Made by a program: the position numbers and the translations under genes
Source of the DNA: Sphingomonas glacialis
GTDB taxonomy: Bacteria > Pseudomonadota > Alphaproteobacteria > Sphingomonadales > Sphingomonadaceae
Assembly (NCBI RefSeq): GCF_014653575.1
Contig: NZ_BNAQ01000004.1
Coordinates: 1 to 64,000, forward strand
Length of the DNA: 64,000 nucleotides
Reading direction: 5' to 3'
Notes under the pieces: model-generated
The model's database searches: none
The model's input: only the letters and a program-made list of their open reading frames with translations
Told to the model about the DNA's origin: nothing
Shown: one piece after another, positions 9,456 through 18,167 of the stretch
How the letters are laid out: each line of letters opens with the position of its first letter
Position numbering within the stretch: the stretch's first letter is position 1

Positions 9456-9482
9456 TGCTATCGCGAATGATTATCAATTGCA
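9456..9482 (-). promoter_or_regulatory. Candidate Fur box upstream of the siderophore receptor
   Basis: On the minus strand TTGATAATCATTCGC matches much of the Fur consensus GATAATGATAATCATTATC. It lies about 40-60 bases upstream of the receptor start, where a repressor would cover the promoter. Iron-dependent repression is the expected regulation for this gene family; the assignment is by eye. Confidence 0.55.
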
Positions 9483-10177
9483 AGTTTGAAGTGTCACTGT
9501 GCTTAGCTCACCGAGCCGGACCTCATTGGCACGTCGCCAATGCCCTCGCCGAAATCGGCGAGTGGGGCGGCGCGACTGCCCAGCGGCAGCGCGAGATTCT
9601 TTGCTGCATGCCGGAGCGGCTGGCGCAGCTTGCCGCTGGGCTCCCGGTCCCGCTCTGATCGTCGATCTGTCTTCGTCGCCAACCCAATCCGCAGGCTCGA
9701 CCGATCATCGTCCTGAAAATGCCGCTGCAATTGTTGCGGCAGATGGCGGTGAAGGTTCGGAGTTCGTGGCCTTTCACCCCGATCGAGCGTGCTGGTGGAC
9801 AGCCAGTCTGTTCCAGCGAGAGCGGCCTAGCGAAACCGTATGGAACGGTTGAACTGGCCCGTGGTGTGACTTTGCAGACCACGATGTCGATGCGGCCAGA
9901 ACCAATCGCGCGAAGGTTCAGCATGTCTTCTTCGTGCCCAGGGATGGCAGAGCGATTTCCTTGTTTGCCGGTTTCGTGGCCGCGCGCGTCGCCTCATACG
10001 ATCAAGCAAAAAACCGGACGCCCCTATTGCCCGCCAGGGCGGGCGGGGCGTCCTACGGTTTCCCCGCCGTGTTTCACCGGCGCGGAGCCTCCGTTTTTTG
10101 GTTGGATCGCGGCTCCTTCGCGGCCCCCTTGAAGACCGTCAGGAAATCACCCTGCAATCCAAGACGGAGTAAGACCC
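9483..10177. other. Gene-poor gap with a strong hairpin
   Basis: No full gene is recognisable. One + strand frame ending at 9658 has a protein-like tail (HWHVANALAEIGEWGG) that may be the 3' end of a decayed gene. At 10016-10053 GGACGCCCC pairs with GGGGCGTCC around an inner GCCCGCC/GGCGGGC dyad, a strong stem upstream of the ssb gene. The ssb promoter should lie between 10053 and 10177. Confidence 0.4.
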
Positions 10178-10513
10178 ATGCAGAACATCGCAGAATTTCG
10201 GATCATCGGCCGCATCGGCAAGATCGAGGTAAAGGAGAAGGTCACCTATCTTTCGGTGGCCTCGAACTACAACCGCAAGGACGGTGACGACTGGAAGACC
10301 GACGCCCACTGGAACAGTGTCACGCTGTTCGACAAGCTCGCCAAGCGTCTGACCGCGGGCAAGGGCGACCTGGTGCACATCACCGGGCGCGTTCGCCAGA
10401 ACCGCTATGAGGCGGGGGGCACCACGCGTTACGACGTCGATCTGATCGCCGACGGGATCGCGATCCTGGCGAAGAAGGACGGCGGCCCCGCCGATGACGA
10501 GAAGCAGGACTGA
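10178..10513 (+). CDS. ssb: Single-stranded DNA-binding protein (element-borne)
   Basis: A 111-residue OB-fold protein with SSB hallmarks: an opening NIAEFRIIGRIGKIEVKEKV, a central HWNSVTLFDKLAKRL segment, and VHITGRVRQNRYE, followed by an acidic end (DDEKQD) in place of the usual tail. It is shorter than chromosomal SSB. It probably protects transferred single-stranded DNA during conjugation, which fits its place just upstream of the mobilisation genes. A rho-independent terminator follows directly. Confidence 0.88.
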   Translation: MQNIAEFRIIGRIGKIEVKEKVTYLSVASNYNRKDGDDWKTDAHWNSVTLFDKLAKRLTAGKGDLVHITGRVRQNRYEAGGTTRYDVDLIADGIAILAKKDGGPADDEKQD

Positions 10514-10520
10514 CCACCCA

Positions 10521-10551
10521 GCGGGGCGGCTTTGCCGCCCCGCTTCTTTTT
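10521..10551 (+). terminator. Rho-independent terminator of ssb
   Basis: A perfect 10-bp stem GCGGGGCGGC/GCCGCCCCGC with a TTT loop is followed by TTCTTTTTG. It begins 8 bases after the ssb stop codon. Confidence 0.92.
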
Positions 10552-10860
10552 GTTGCTCCGTCTGAAAGTCGGTGCTGGATCTTTGCAGGTCGGTCGATGG
10601 AGGCTCCATCGTCTGGCGTTCGGTGTGCTTGCTTTTTGTTTCGGTGGTGGAAGGGTTGGGCACTGTTTTTCAAGCGATGAATTATCGAGACGGATAATCG
10701 CAGTGCTTTTCGCTTTCGATCATATCGCTACCGGCACAATATTCTCCGAGCATTGGACGCCTGATTCCTAATAACCGAGATGGCTTGTTTTGGGGCTTCT
10801 TCGGATGCGGAATTTGGAAACCTGTTGCCGACTGCCCTTTCGCTATTTCGGTTGTCGTAC

Positions 10861-10925
10861 TTTTTACTTTAGTTTTTAAAGTAGGGTTTGTGTGATGGCA
10901 GGATAAGCTATACGGCGTGTCTTGT
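10861..10925. other. Candidate oriT with nic-like site
   Basis: A perfect 7-bp inverted repeat, TACTTTA/TAAAGTA with a 5-base spacer (10865-10883), is followed at 10899-10904 by a minus-strand ATCCTG, the core nic motif of IncP/Ti-type origins of transfer. It lies in an AT-rich gap immediately upstream of the relaxosome protein and relaxase genes, the usual position for oriT. The match is short and unproven. Confidence 0.45.
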
Positions 10926-10963
10926 ATTACGTTTCCAATGGTGCCCATGGGAAAACGAATGAC

Positions 10964-11530
10964 ATGACCACAAACCCACCTGCTCGAACCGGTCCCAGGA
11001 TGACGATGCTGACCGCAAGGATCGATGCCGAAACGCTCGCGGCATTCGATGTTTTTGCCGAAGGTCGGGGCGGTCGGAGTGCGGTCTTAAGGCAGTTGAT
11101 CGAGCAAGCCGCGCAAGCGAACGCCGATGCGCCGCGCATCGAGCGGCGCGAAACGACGGCGACAAATCGCGTGTCGGTGCGCTTTACCGATGCCGAAAAC
11201 GCTGTTCTTGAACACCGCGCATCGCAGCGGTCGACCGATCGCGCGGGCTGGATCAAGGCGCTGGTCCGGCGGCATCTCGGTTTGAAATCGCGTGTCGACG
11301 ACGGACTTATCGCCGAGCTCGCGCCCATCCGAATGCAGTTGCTGAGGATTGGCCGCAATCTCAACCAGGCAATGAAGGTTGCGAACGCGAGCATGTTGCC
11401 CGATGGCGACAAGCAGATCGGCGGCGAGCTGCGACGTATCGCCGACATGCGGATGGAGGTGTCCGAGCAGGTTGCGGCCGTCGGCGACGCGATGCGTGGC
11501 GATATCGCCTATTGGGCGGTTGCCGACTGA
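10964..11530 (+). CDS. MobC-like relaxosome accessory protein
   Basis: A 188-residue protein from ATG 10964 (an ATG at 10922 is less likely). The N-terminus looks like a ribbon-helix-helix DNA-binding domain (MLTARIDAETLAAFDVFAEG, then SAVLRQLIEQA). The C-terminal half (MQLLRIGRNLNQAMKVAN) resembles MobC and TraJ-type accessory proteins, which bind oriT and help the relaxase nick it. Its stop codon shares a base with the relaxase start (TGATG), so the two are coupled. The candidate oriT lies just upstream. Confidence 0.8.
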   Translation: MTTNPPARTGPRMTMLTARIDAETLAAFDVFAEGRGGRSAVLRQLIEQAAQANADAPRIERRETTATNRVSVRFTDAENAVLEHRASQRSTDRAGWIKALVRRHLGLKSRVDDGLIAELAPIRMQLLRIGRNLNQAMKVANASMLPDGDKQIGGELRRIADMRMEVSEQVAAVGDAMRGDIAYWAVAD

Positions 11531-12582
11531 TGAGCTTGGAGTCGGCCTTGTGGGAAGCGACGCGGCCGGCGTTTCGCGTCCGCTATATCCATGATCCCGA
11601 TGCGGTGCCGCGTCCGCCGCTCTATGCCAGTTTCGGCATTGCCGATGCGAAGAGCGCGCGTGCCAAGCTCGCGCGGGTCGTGCGCGGCGCGCCCGAGGTC
11701 GTCGTGAAAGTGACGGGTCGCCAGAAGGGCGGCGGCCATGTCAAAGCGCATCTCGATTACATCGGACGCAAGGGCGAGATCGATATCGAGACCCGCGACG
11801 GCGAAATCCTGACCAGCAAGGACGACATCGCCGAGCGTGCCGAGGAGTGGAGCGACACGCTCCAATGGCGGTCGCGGGCTACGGTGTCATCGGTGTCGAT
11901 GGTCTTCTCGATGCCCGAGGGCACCGATCCCGATAAGGTTTTGAGCGCCGTCCGTGCCCTGGCCCATGCCGAACTCAGCGACAATCACGATTACGTCATG
12001 GCGCTGCATAACGACACGCCGCGCCCGCATGTGCACTTGTCTGTACAGGCCGAGGGGCTCGACCGGGCGCGCTTCAATCCGCGCCCGGTCCAGCTTAATC
12101 GGTTCCGCGAGCGCTTCGCCGAAGAGTTACGCGCGCGCGGCGTCGCGGCCGAAGCCACACCGCGCCGATCGCGGGGCAAGGGCGTTGCGGGATCGAGCAT
12201 CGCGCTCGTCAAGCTGCGGGCGCGCTTCCGCAGCGAGGGCAGTCGTCAGATTTCCGATTCCGACCGGCGCACGAATGAGCAGGCTGTCGCGGTCGCACGC
12301 GGCCAGCAGACATTGCCCGAATTCATTTCGGCGGGGACGCGGCGTTGGGGCGAAATCCGCGTGGCTTATCGGCAAACTGCCGATGCGCTCGACGCGACCC
12401 GAAATGCCGACGACCGCAAGCTGGCGGGAGACGTGCGCAGTTTTCTCGACAAGCACGAAAGGCTGAACGCCACGCCCGAAGTCTTTGCCGCCCGCCATGC
12501 CGAGAGCATGAAGCGGGCGTTGCCAAAGCCCGAGGTCGCGCCGCCGGATCGCCCGCCGCGTGACAAGGGGCGAAACCGGTGA
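11530..12582 (+). CDS. Relaxase/mobilisation nuclease (MOBP-like)
   Basis: A 350-residue relaxase starting at ATG 11530, overlapping the previous stop by one base. The key feature is the histidine triad HNDTPRPHVHLSV at about residues 163-175 (motif III, metal binding). A GGGHVKAHLDYIGRKG segment lies near residue 70, consistent with a VirD2/MobA-like fold. It would nick oriT and pilot the strand through the type IV system encoded at 20-33 kb. It lacks a long C-terminal helicase or primase domain. The LPD7 domain often fused to such relaxases is encoded separately at 20410-21195. Confidence 0.85.
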   Translation: MSLESALWEATRPAFRVRYIHDPDAVPRPPLYASFGIADAKSARAKLARVVRGAPEVVVKVTGRQKGGGHVKAHLDYIGRKGEIDIETRDGEILTSKDDIAERAEEWSDTLQWRSRATVSSVSMVFSMPEGTDPDKVLSAVRALAHAELSDNHDYVMALHNDTPRPHVHLSVQAEGLDRARFNPRPVQLNRFRERFAEELRARGVAAEATPRRSRGKGVAGSSIALVKLRARFRSEGSRQISDSDRRTNEQAVAVARGQQTLPEFISAGTRRWGEIRVAYRQTADALDATRNADDRKLAGDVRSFLDKHERLNATPEVFAARHAESMKRALPKPEVAPPDRPPRDKGRNR

Positions 12583-12799
12583 GTCTAACGTCGACCCATT
12601 AGCGGACTGTCGCCTTTGCAGTTGCCTCGGCGAAAAACGAACATCAATCGACCGCCATTGCTCGGATGGCCGTTGTTGGGAGTCCACAATGAAGTTTGCA
12701 GAAAAGGGATCTCAAATTGAGCAAGCCGCTATCGCTCATGATGCGGTCAAGCGAAAGGCCGTCGCCCAAGATCGACAGTGCAAACATCCGCTATTTCGA

Positions 12800-14008
12800 T
12801 CATCCGTTCAATCGCTTCACGAGCGTCTTGCGTCGTTGCGATTGAACTAAAAACAGCGCGACGACCGAAAATCCTGCGCCCGCCAAAAACGTGACGCCTG
12901 CGCCGAGGTATTCCCAAACCACGCCAGCAATCACGCTTGCAAACAACATGGAGACGCCCGTCGCAAGATTGAACACGCCGAACGCCGAGCCCCGCAAATC
13001 GGCGGGTGCGTGGTCTGCGACGAGCTTGGCGAGAAGTCCTTGTGTCAGGGCCATGTGTGCGCCCCACAGTGCGATGCCTACGAACGCTCCGAGCAGCCCT
13101 GGCATCATCCCCAGCGACAAATCTGCTAGGATCAAGACGATCAGTCCCCAATTGAACAACACATGTGCTGGGACCCGGTCCGACAACCTGCCTGCCGGGT
13201 AGGCTCCGAGCGCATAAACGGCGTTCATCGCAACAAGAACAAGCGGGGCCAGCGCGATCGGGAGGCCCTCAGCGTTTGCCTTCAGAATCAGGAATGCCTC
13301 GCTGAAGCGCGCCAGCGTGAAGACGACACCAATGATGGTTACTTCCCAGAACGAACGCGGTAGTCGCTCGAGGTCGCGCCAGCGAACGGGAGGGCGTGCG
13401 CGTTCCGTCGCGTCGGGCGCGGTGCCTTGATCTTCGACGCCGAAGATGACGAACAGCACCGCGATGGCAGCGGGAATGATCGCGAACCAGAAGACCGAGC
13501 GGATGTTGTTCGTAAACACGATCATCAACCCGATAGCGAGCAGCGGCCCCAAAAATGCGCCGATGGTATCCAGCGACTGGCGTAAACCGAATGCCTTGCC
13601 ACGAATTTCAGGCGGCGTGACATCGGCCACGAGCGCATCGCGCGGCGCACCGCGCAGTCCCTTGCCGATGCGGTCGGCAAAACGCGCACCGAGGACGACT
13701 ATTGGCGAGCCCGCGATCGCGAACAAGGGCTTGGTCAGTGCGGCAAGACCATAGCCAATCAGGATCAGCGGTTTGCGCTTGCCGATCCGGTCCGAGATTT
13801 AGCCCGAGAACACCTTGCTGATCGACGCTGTCGCCTCGGCGATACCGTCGATCGCGCCAACTACTGCGACGCTGACGCCGAGCGTCACTGTTAAAAACAA
13901 TGGCAGAAGCGCGTGGATAATCTCGGACGATAAATCCATAAACAGGCTAACGAATCCGAGCATCCACACCGCGCGTGGCACCGCTGCAACGGAAGGTTTC
14001 ATACCCAT
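12800..14008 (-). pseudogene. MFS transporter interrupted by one in-frame stop
   Basis: The frame encodes a ~400-residue major facilitator protein from ATG 14008 to 12800, with a single TAA at 13799-13801 after residue 69. Upstream of the stop is transmembrane helix 1-2 sequence ending SKVFSG. Downstream continues in the same frame with ISDRIGKRKPL, the conserved MFS loop 2-3 motif. The stop therefore replaces one residue in an otherwise intact gene. The start overlaps the end of the RND permease gene by 10 bases, so it is the last gene of the efflux operon. The gene is probably dead unless the stop is read through or is a sequencing error. Its substrate is unknown; the neighbours suggest metal or oxyanion resistance. 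Confidence 0.85.
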
Positions 14009-17000
14009 GCCAAATCGTCGGACGATCGCTCGAAGCGTCCGAACGCCAGCGCGAGCGTTGGCAGCACGAGGAGATTGAGCACCATCGACGTGATAAGCCC
14101 GCCGAGAATGACGACTGCCATCGGACCTTCGACCTCGCGCCCCGGATCGCCCATTCCAACCGCCAGCGGCATTAGTCCAAGGGCGGTAACAAGCGACGTC
14201 ATCACGATCGGTATCAGTCGGTCGCTTGCGCCTTCGATTGCCGTTCGAACGGTCCAGTCGCGCCCTTCGACAATAACGAGATGCTCGAAATGCGAGATCA
14301 TCATGATCGAGTTGCGGAGCGTGATCCCGGCAAGCGTGACGAATCCGACGAGCGCACCGAGCGATAATTGCCCACCGGTCACAAGCACCGCGAGAACACC
14401 GCCAACCAGTGCGAAGGGCAGGTTGACGAGCACCAGTAGCAGATTGCGCCAGTTGCGCGTCACGACCGACAACAGCAGAATCACGCCGACGGCCGCAATA
14501 AGCGTATTGACGAGCAGGTCGCGGCGCGCGTCGGCTTGGGCCTGCGCGGTTCCGGCAAACGTAATATAGGTGCCGGCAGGCAGAACGACCTTGGCGGCGA
14601 TCCGCGTCTTTGCAGCTTCGACAAACCTGCCAATGTCGGCATCGCCAACGTTCGCGGTAATCGTCTGGACACGGCGTCCACCGTCGTGACGAACCTGCTG
14701 ACGGCTAGATGAAGGGACGATGTCGGCCAGTTGCCGGAGCGGAACATATACTCCACCCGGCGTGCGGACAGCCAATGCCCCGACGCTCGTCGGATCATTA
14801 CGGCTCGCCGGGTCGAGCAAGGCGATGACATTGAACACACGGTCGCCCTCATAGGTCTGGCCGACGATGTCGCCCTGGAATGCGGTGCGAACCGCGTCGA
14901 GTATTTCGACGGGGGTCAGTCCCCAGCGTTGGACGTCGAGCGGGCGCAGGCGGATGCCAAGCTGGGGCAATCCCGGTGGCGCTAGCACTTGCACGTCGCC
15001 CGCGCCTGGCAGCCCGCGCAATGTCTCTGACACCTGCATCGCTTTTTGGTCCAGCACGTCGAGATCGTCGCCATAGATGTTGACCGCAACCGGCGCAGTC
15101 GTGCCGGTTAACGTTTCCTCAACGCGCTCGGTCAGGAACGTCTTCAACGACATGTTCGCGCCTGCAAAGCCGGCGAGCGTCTGGTTGATCGTGCCCTGGA
15201 CCGCTTCGGAGGCTTCTCCCGACAATGGAACAAGGTCGATGTCGAGCTCGCTGTAGTGCGTCCCCCAGATGTCATCGGACTTCTGCGCGCGGCCCGCTCG
15301 TTGCGATACGGACCGTACTTCGGGAATCTGGCGCAACGCCTTCGTGACACGATTTCCGAGCGCGATCGACTGGTCGAGCGACGTGCCGGGCGCTTCCGAC
15401 ATATGGAGGATATAGTGACCCTCTTTAAGCTCGGGGATGAAACTGGTCGAAAAGAACGGCAACGCCGCGCAACCGACGACGATAACGACTGTCGCCCCGA
15501 TGATGACCGGCTTAACCCGCCCGATCATTGACGCGAGCAGCGCTTCGTAGCGAGCTCTGCTGTAACGGGCGACCTTCGGATCATCGGTTTCGCCATGTTG
15601 GCCGCCGAGCCATGCCATGCCGAGTGCGGGTGTCACAGTGAGTGCGACGAGCAATGACGCTAGCACTGCGAGGATATAGGCAATTCCGAGCGGGGCGAAC
15701 AGGCGTCCGGCAATGCCCGGCAGCGCGATGACGGGCAAGAATACCAGAATGACGGCGAGCGTCGCATAAACGACCGCGCTGCGGACCTCGAAGACCGCAT
15801 CGATTACGACACGGCCGACCCAACCCGGTGCGGAGAGCGAGCGGTTCTCTCGCAACCGCCGGACGATGTTTTCGACACCAATCACGGCGTCATCGACGAC
15901 CTCCCCGATCGCGATCGCCAATCCGCCGAGCGTCATCGTGTTGAGCGTGATCCCGAGCCAGTCGAGCAGCAGCGTTGCAGCAAGTAGCGAAAGCGGTATC
16001 GCGGTGCAGGCGATGGCTGCGGTGCGCAAATTGGCGAGGAACAGGAACAGGACGACGACGACCAACACGCCACCGAGCAACAAGGAGTGCTGAATGTTTG
16101 ACAGCGCCGTCGCGATGAAATTGGCAGGCCGGAACAGGCCAGTGTGAAGCACAATCCCCTGGGCTGCGAGCGAAGGGCGCAATTCCTCGAGCGCAGCCTC
16201 GGCAGCGTGCGTTACGGTCAGTGTGTCGGCGCCGTACTGCTGCGTCACGTTGATAATGACGCCGGGCGTCCCCATGATCGACGCCGCGCCGATGGCGGGT
16301 TCCGGTGCTTCCACAACAGTCGCGACATCGCCGAGCGTTACGCGACCTGTCGCCGATGAAGATACGATCGTCCGGGCAAGTCCGTCGGCCTGCAAAACCT
16401 GCCCATCGCTCTGGAGGACGATGCGCTGGTTGTTGGTGTCGATGACACCGGCCCCGCGCAGTCCGGTGGCGTTGCGCGCAGCCGCGAGGACATCGCTGAC
16501 CGCGACTCCGTAGCGAAGCAGCCGGTCGGGGTGCAATTGAATCTGGAGCGAGCGCGTTTCACCGCCGAAGACGACGGCATCGGCGACGCCGGGCACAGCG
16601 AGCAAGCTGCGGCGCACCGACCATTCGGCCGTGCTGTGCAGGGCCATCGGCGGAACGCGGTCCGATGTCAGCCCCAATACCAGGACGACGCTGGTCGAAG
16701 TCGTCAACGGCGTCAGTGTTGGCGCAGCGACGCCTTGCGGAAGGCTCTGTGCCGCTGTCGCCAGCCGCTCGGCAGCAAGCTGACGATCCCGGAAGACATC
16801 GCTCTTCGGTGCGAATACCAAAGTGACCGCCGACAGACCCTGGATTGAATTCGACCGGAGCGACTGGATGCCGGGCAGTCCGCCGACCGCTGTTTCGATC
16901 GGACGCGTGACGAGAAGTTCGACCTGTTCAGGCGACAGCCCAGGTGCCTCGGTCTGGATACTGACTTGCGGCGGCGCGAATTCGGGGAACACGCCGTATT

Positions 17001-17127
17001 GCGCATTTTGAAGCGCGAACAGGCCATAGACGACAAGCAGGCACGCGAGCGCGATGACGATGCCGCGAAAGCGTACCGCGAACTCGATCAAAGCACCTTG
17101 CGGACCTGTCGAGTGCAAGCCGCTCAA
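13999..17127 (-). CDS. RND efflux permease, heavy-metal (CusA/CzcA) type
   Basis: A 1042-residue inner-membrane pump with the RND layout: two periplasmic loops and 12 transmembrane helices. Transmembrane helix 4 carries GEVVDDAVIGVEN, the acidic motif of the heavy-metal (HME) subfamily that is needed for proton coupling. Early motifs (GVFPEFAPPQVSIQTEAPGL, VELLVTRPIETAVGGLPG) also match CzcA/CusA relatives. It pumps substrate through the adaptor and outer-membrane channel encoded just upstream. Overlaps of 4 bases (adaptor) and 10 bases (MFS) mark a tight operon. The metal cannot be read from sequence. Confidence 0.92.
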   Translation of the reverse strand: MSGLHSTGPQGALIEFAVRFRGIVIALACLLVVYGLFALQNAQYGVFPEFAPPQVSIQTEAPGLSPEQVELLVTRPIETAVGGLPGIQSLRSNSIQGLSAVTLVFAPKSDVFRDRQLAAERLATAAQSLPQGVAAPTLTPLTTSTSVVLVLGLTSDRVPPMALHSTAEWSVRRSLLAVPGVADAVVFGGETRSLQIQLHPDRLLRYGVAVSDVLAAARNATGLRGAGVIDTNNQRIVLQSDGQVLQADGLARTIVSSSATGRVTLGDVATVVEAPEPAIGAASIMGTPGVIINVTQQYGADTLTVTHAAEAALEELRPSLAAQGIVLHTGLFRPANFIATALSNIQHSLLLGGVLVVVVLFLFLANLRTAAIACTAIPLSLLAATLLLDWLGITLNTMTLGGLAIAIGEVVDDAVIGVENIVRRLRENRSLSAPGWVGRVVIDAVFEVRSAVVYATLAVILVFLPVIALPGIAGRLFAPLGIAYILAVLASLLVALTVTPALGMAWLGGQHGETDDPKVARYSRARYEALLASMIGRVKPVIIGATVVIVVGCAALPFFSTSFIPELKEGHYILHMSEAPGTSLDQSIALGNRVTKALRQIPEVRSVSQRAGRAQKSDDIWGTHYSELDIDLVPLSGEASEAVQGTINQTLAGFAGANMSLKTFLTERVEETLTGTTAPVAVNIYGDDLDVLDQKAMQVSETLRGLPGAGDVQVLAPPGLPQLGIRLRPLDVQRWGLTPVEILDAVRTAFQGDIVGQTYEGDRVFNVIALLDPASRNDPTSVGALAVRTPGGVYVPLRQLADIVPSSSRQQVRHDGGRRVQTITANVGDADIGRFVEAAKTRIAAKVVLPAGTYITFAGTAQAQADARRDLLVNTLIAAVGVILLLSVVTRNWRNLLLVLVNLPFALVGGVLAVLVTGGQLSLGALVGFVTLAGITLRNSIMMISHFEHLVIVEGRDWTVRTAIEGASDRLIPIVMTSLVTALGLMPLAVGMGDPGREVEGPMAVVILGGLITSMVLNLLVLPTLALAFGRFERSSDDLAWV

Positions 17128-18167
17128 TCCCCATCGCTTTCAGCAGGCGCGTCGCTGCGCAACTCTTCTGACAAAAGAAGTTGCGCACCCTGCGTCACCA
17201 CGAAGGATCCGACTACGATCGAATCGACGCGGATGTTGCCGCCTGCGTCATGCTGTCCCGTCGCGATCTCCGTGCGTAGGAACGCGCCGTCAGCCTTGCG
17301 CAGATAAACCCATGACTTGCCCTGCCAGCTCACAACTGCCGATGCCGGGATTGCGACGCCGCCGCGCCCACCAGCCACGGGCAGTTGCACCGTGACGTTC
17401 ATGCCCGGCACCAGTCCGCTCGATCCATCGACAACGTAATAGACACCGCGCCCCGGAACGCGTGGGTCGGCACGGGCGGCGGGCCCGAGAAGGCGCGCGT
17501 TCGCACGCACTCCGTCACCTTCGACGCTTAACGTCGACGGTGCGCTGGCGGCCGCCGGCGGAAGCGCTGCTTGGAGCAACAAAGCTCGCCGTTCGATCAG
17601 GGCTCGAACCAGTGCTGAACCGAGGCCCAAATTCGGCCCGAACTCTTGCCGCGCGCTGGCGCGCGATGTGTTCGCTTGAGCTTCAGCGGCACTGACGCCC
17701 GCCCGATCGGCGGCATATGCGGCTTGCGCCGCTTGCACCTGCGCAAGCGAAGCGTTCTGCGCATCGGCATAGAGCAACCGCGTCCGCTCATAGCTTGCCC
17801 GCGATGCTTCGGCACGCGCACGTGCCGCTTCTGTTTGCGCCTGACCCACTGCCCACGCGCTAGCAAGGTCAGTAAGTCTCGCCGTATCGACGATCGACGC
17901 GAACGTCGGAACACTGGTGCCAGCCGTGTCACTTGCCTCGACCCGCGTACCAACAATCCCGCTGCGTGCCATCGTCGCCACGTCGAGCTTGACGATACGC
18001 TGGCCATTTTCTGTGAACACTCGCTGCGGTGTCGCCACCGGGCGCTCGCGCTCGGCTTCGCGTCCGGCCTCGACGCGCACTTCGCCGACGGCCCAAAAGG
18101 CAATCCCTATCAAAACGGTGATAACCACGGCAGCGAGTATCAGCCGGAGGCGGGGGGGCATCGTCAT
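17124..18167 (-). CDS. RND membrane fusion (adaptor) protein, CzcB/CusB-like
   Basis: A 347-residue adaptor with one N-terminal membrane anchor (LILAAVVITVLIGIAFWAVG). The alpha-hairpin region is rich in Ala, Arg and Gln, and is followed by a beta-barrel segment (GLVPGMNVTVQLPV) and a membrane-proximal domain. It lacks the extra His-rich N-terminal metal-binding extension of some CzcB proteins. It bridges the permease and the outer-membrane factor in the periplasm. It overlaps both neighbours by 4 bases (ATGA), so the three genes are co-translated. Confidence 0.88.
   Translation of the reverse strand: MTMPPRLRLILAAVVITVLIGIAFWAVGEVRVEAGREAERERPVATPQRVFTENGQRIVKLDVATMARSGIVGTRVEASDTAGTSVPTFASIVDTARLTDLASAWAVGQAQTEAARARAEASRASYERTRLLYADAQNASLAQVQAAQAAYAADRAGVSAAEAQANTSRASARQEFGPNLGLGSALVRALIERRALLLQAALPPAAASAPSTLSVEGDGVRANARLLGPAARADPRVPGRGVYYVVDGSSGLVPGMNVTVQLPVAGGRGGVAIPASAVVSWQGKSWVYLRKADGAFLRTEIATGQHDAGGNIRVDSIVVGSFVVTQGAQLLLSEELRSDAPAESDGD

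Noticed and set aside
12560..12850. 96-residue plus-strand ORF after the relaxase
   Set aside because: It overlaps the relaxase end and the MFS remnant, has no ribosome binding site and no recognisable domain.
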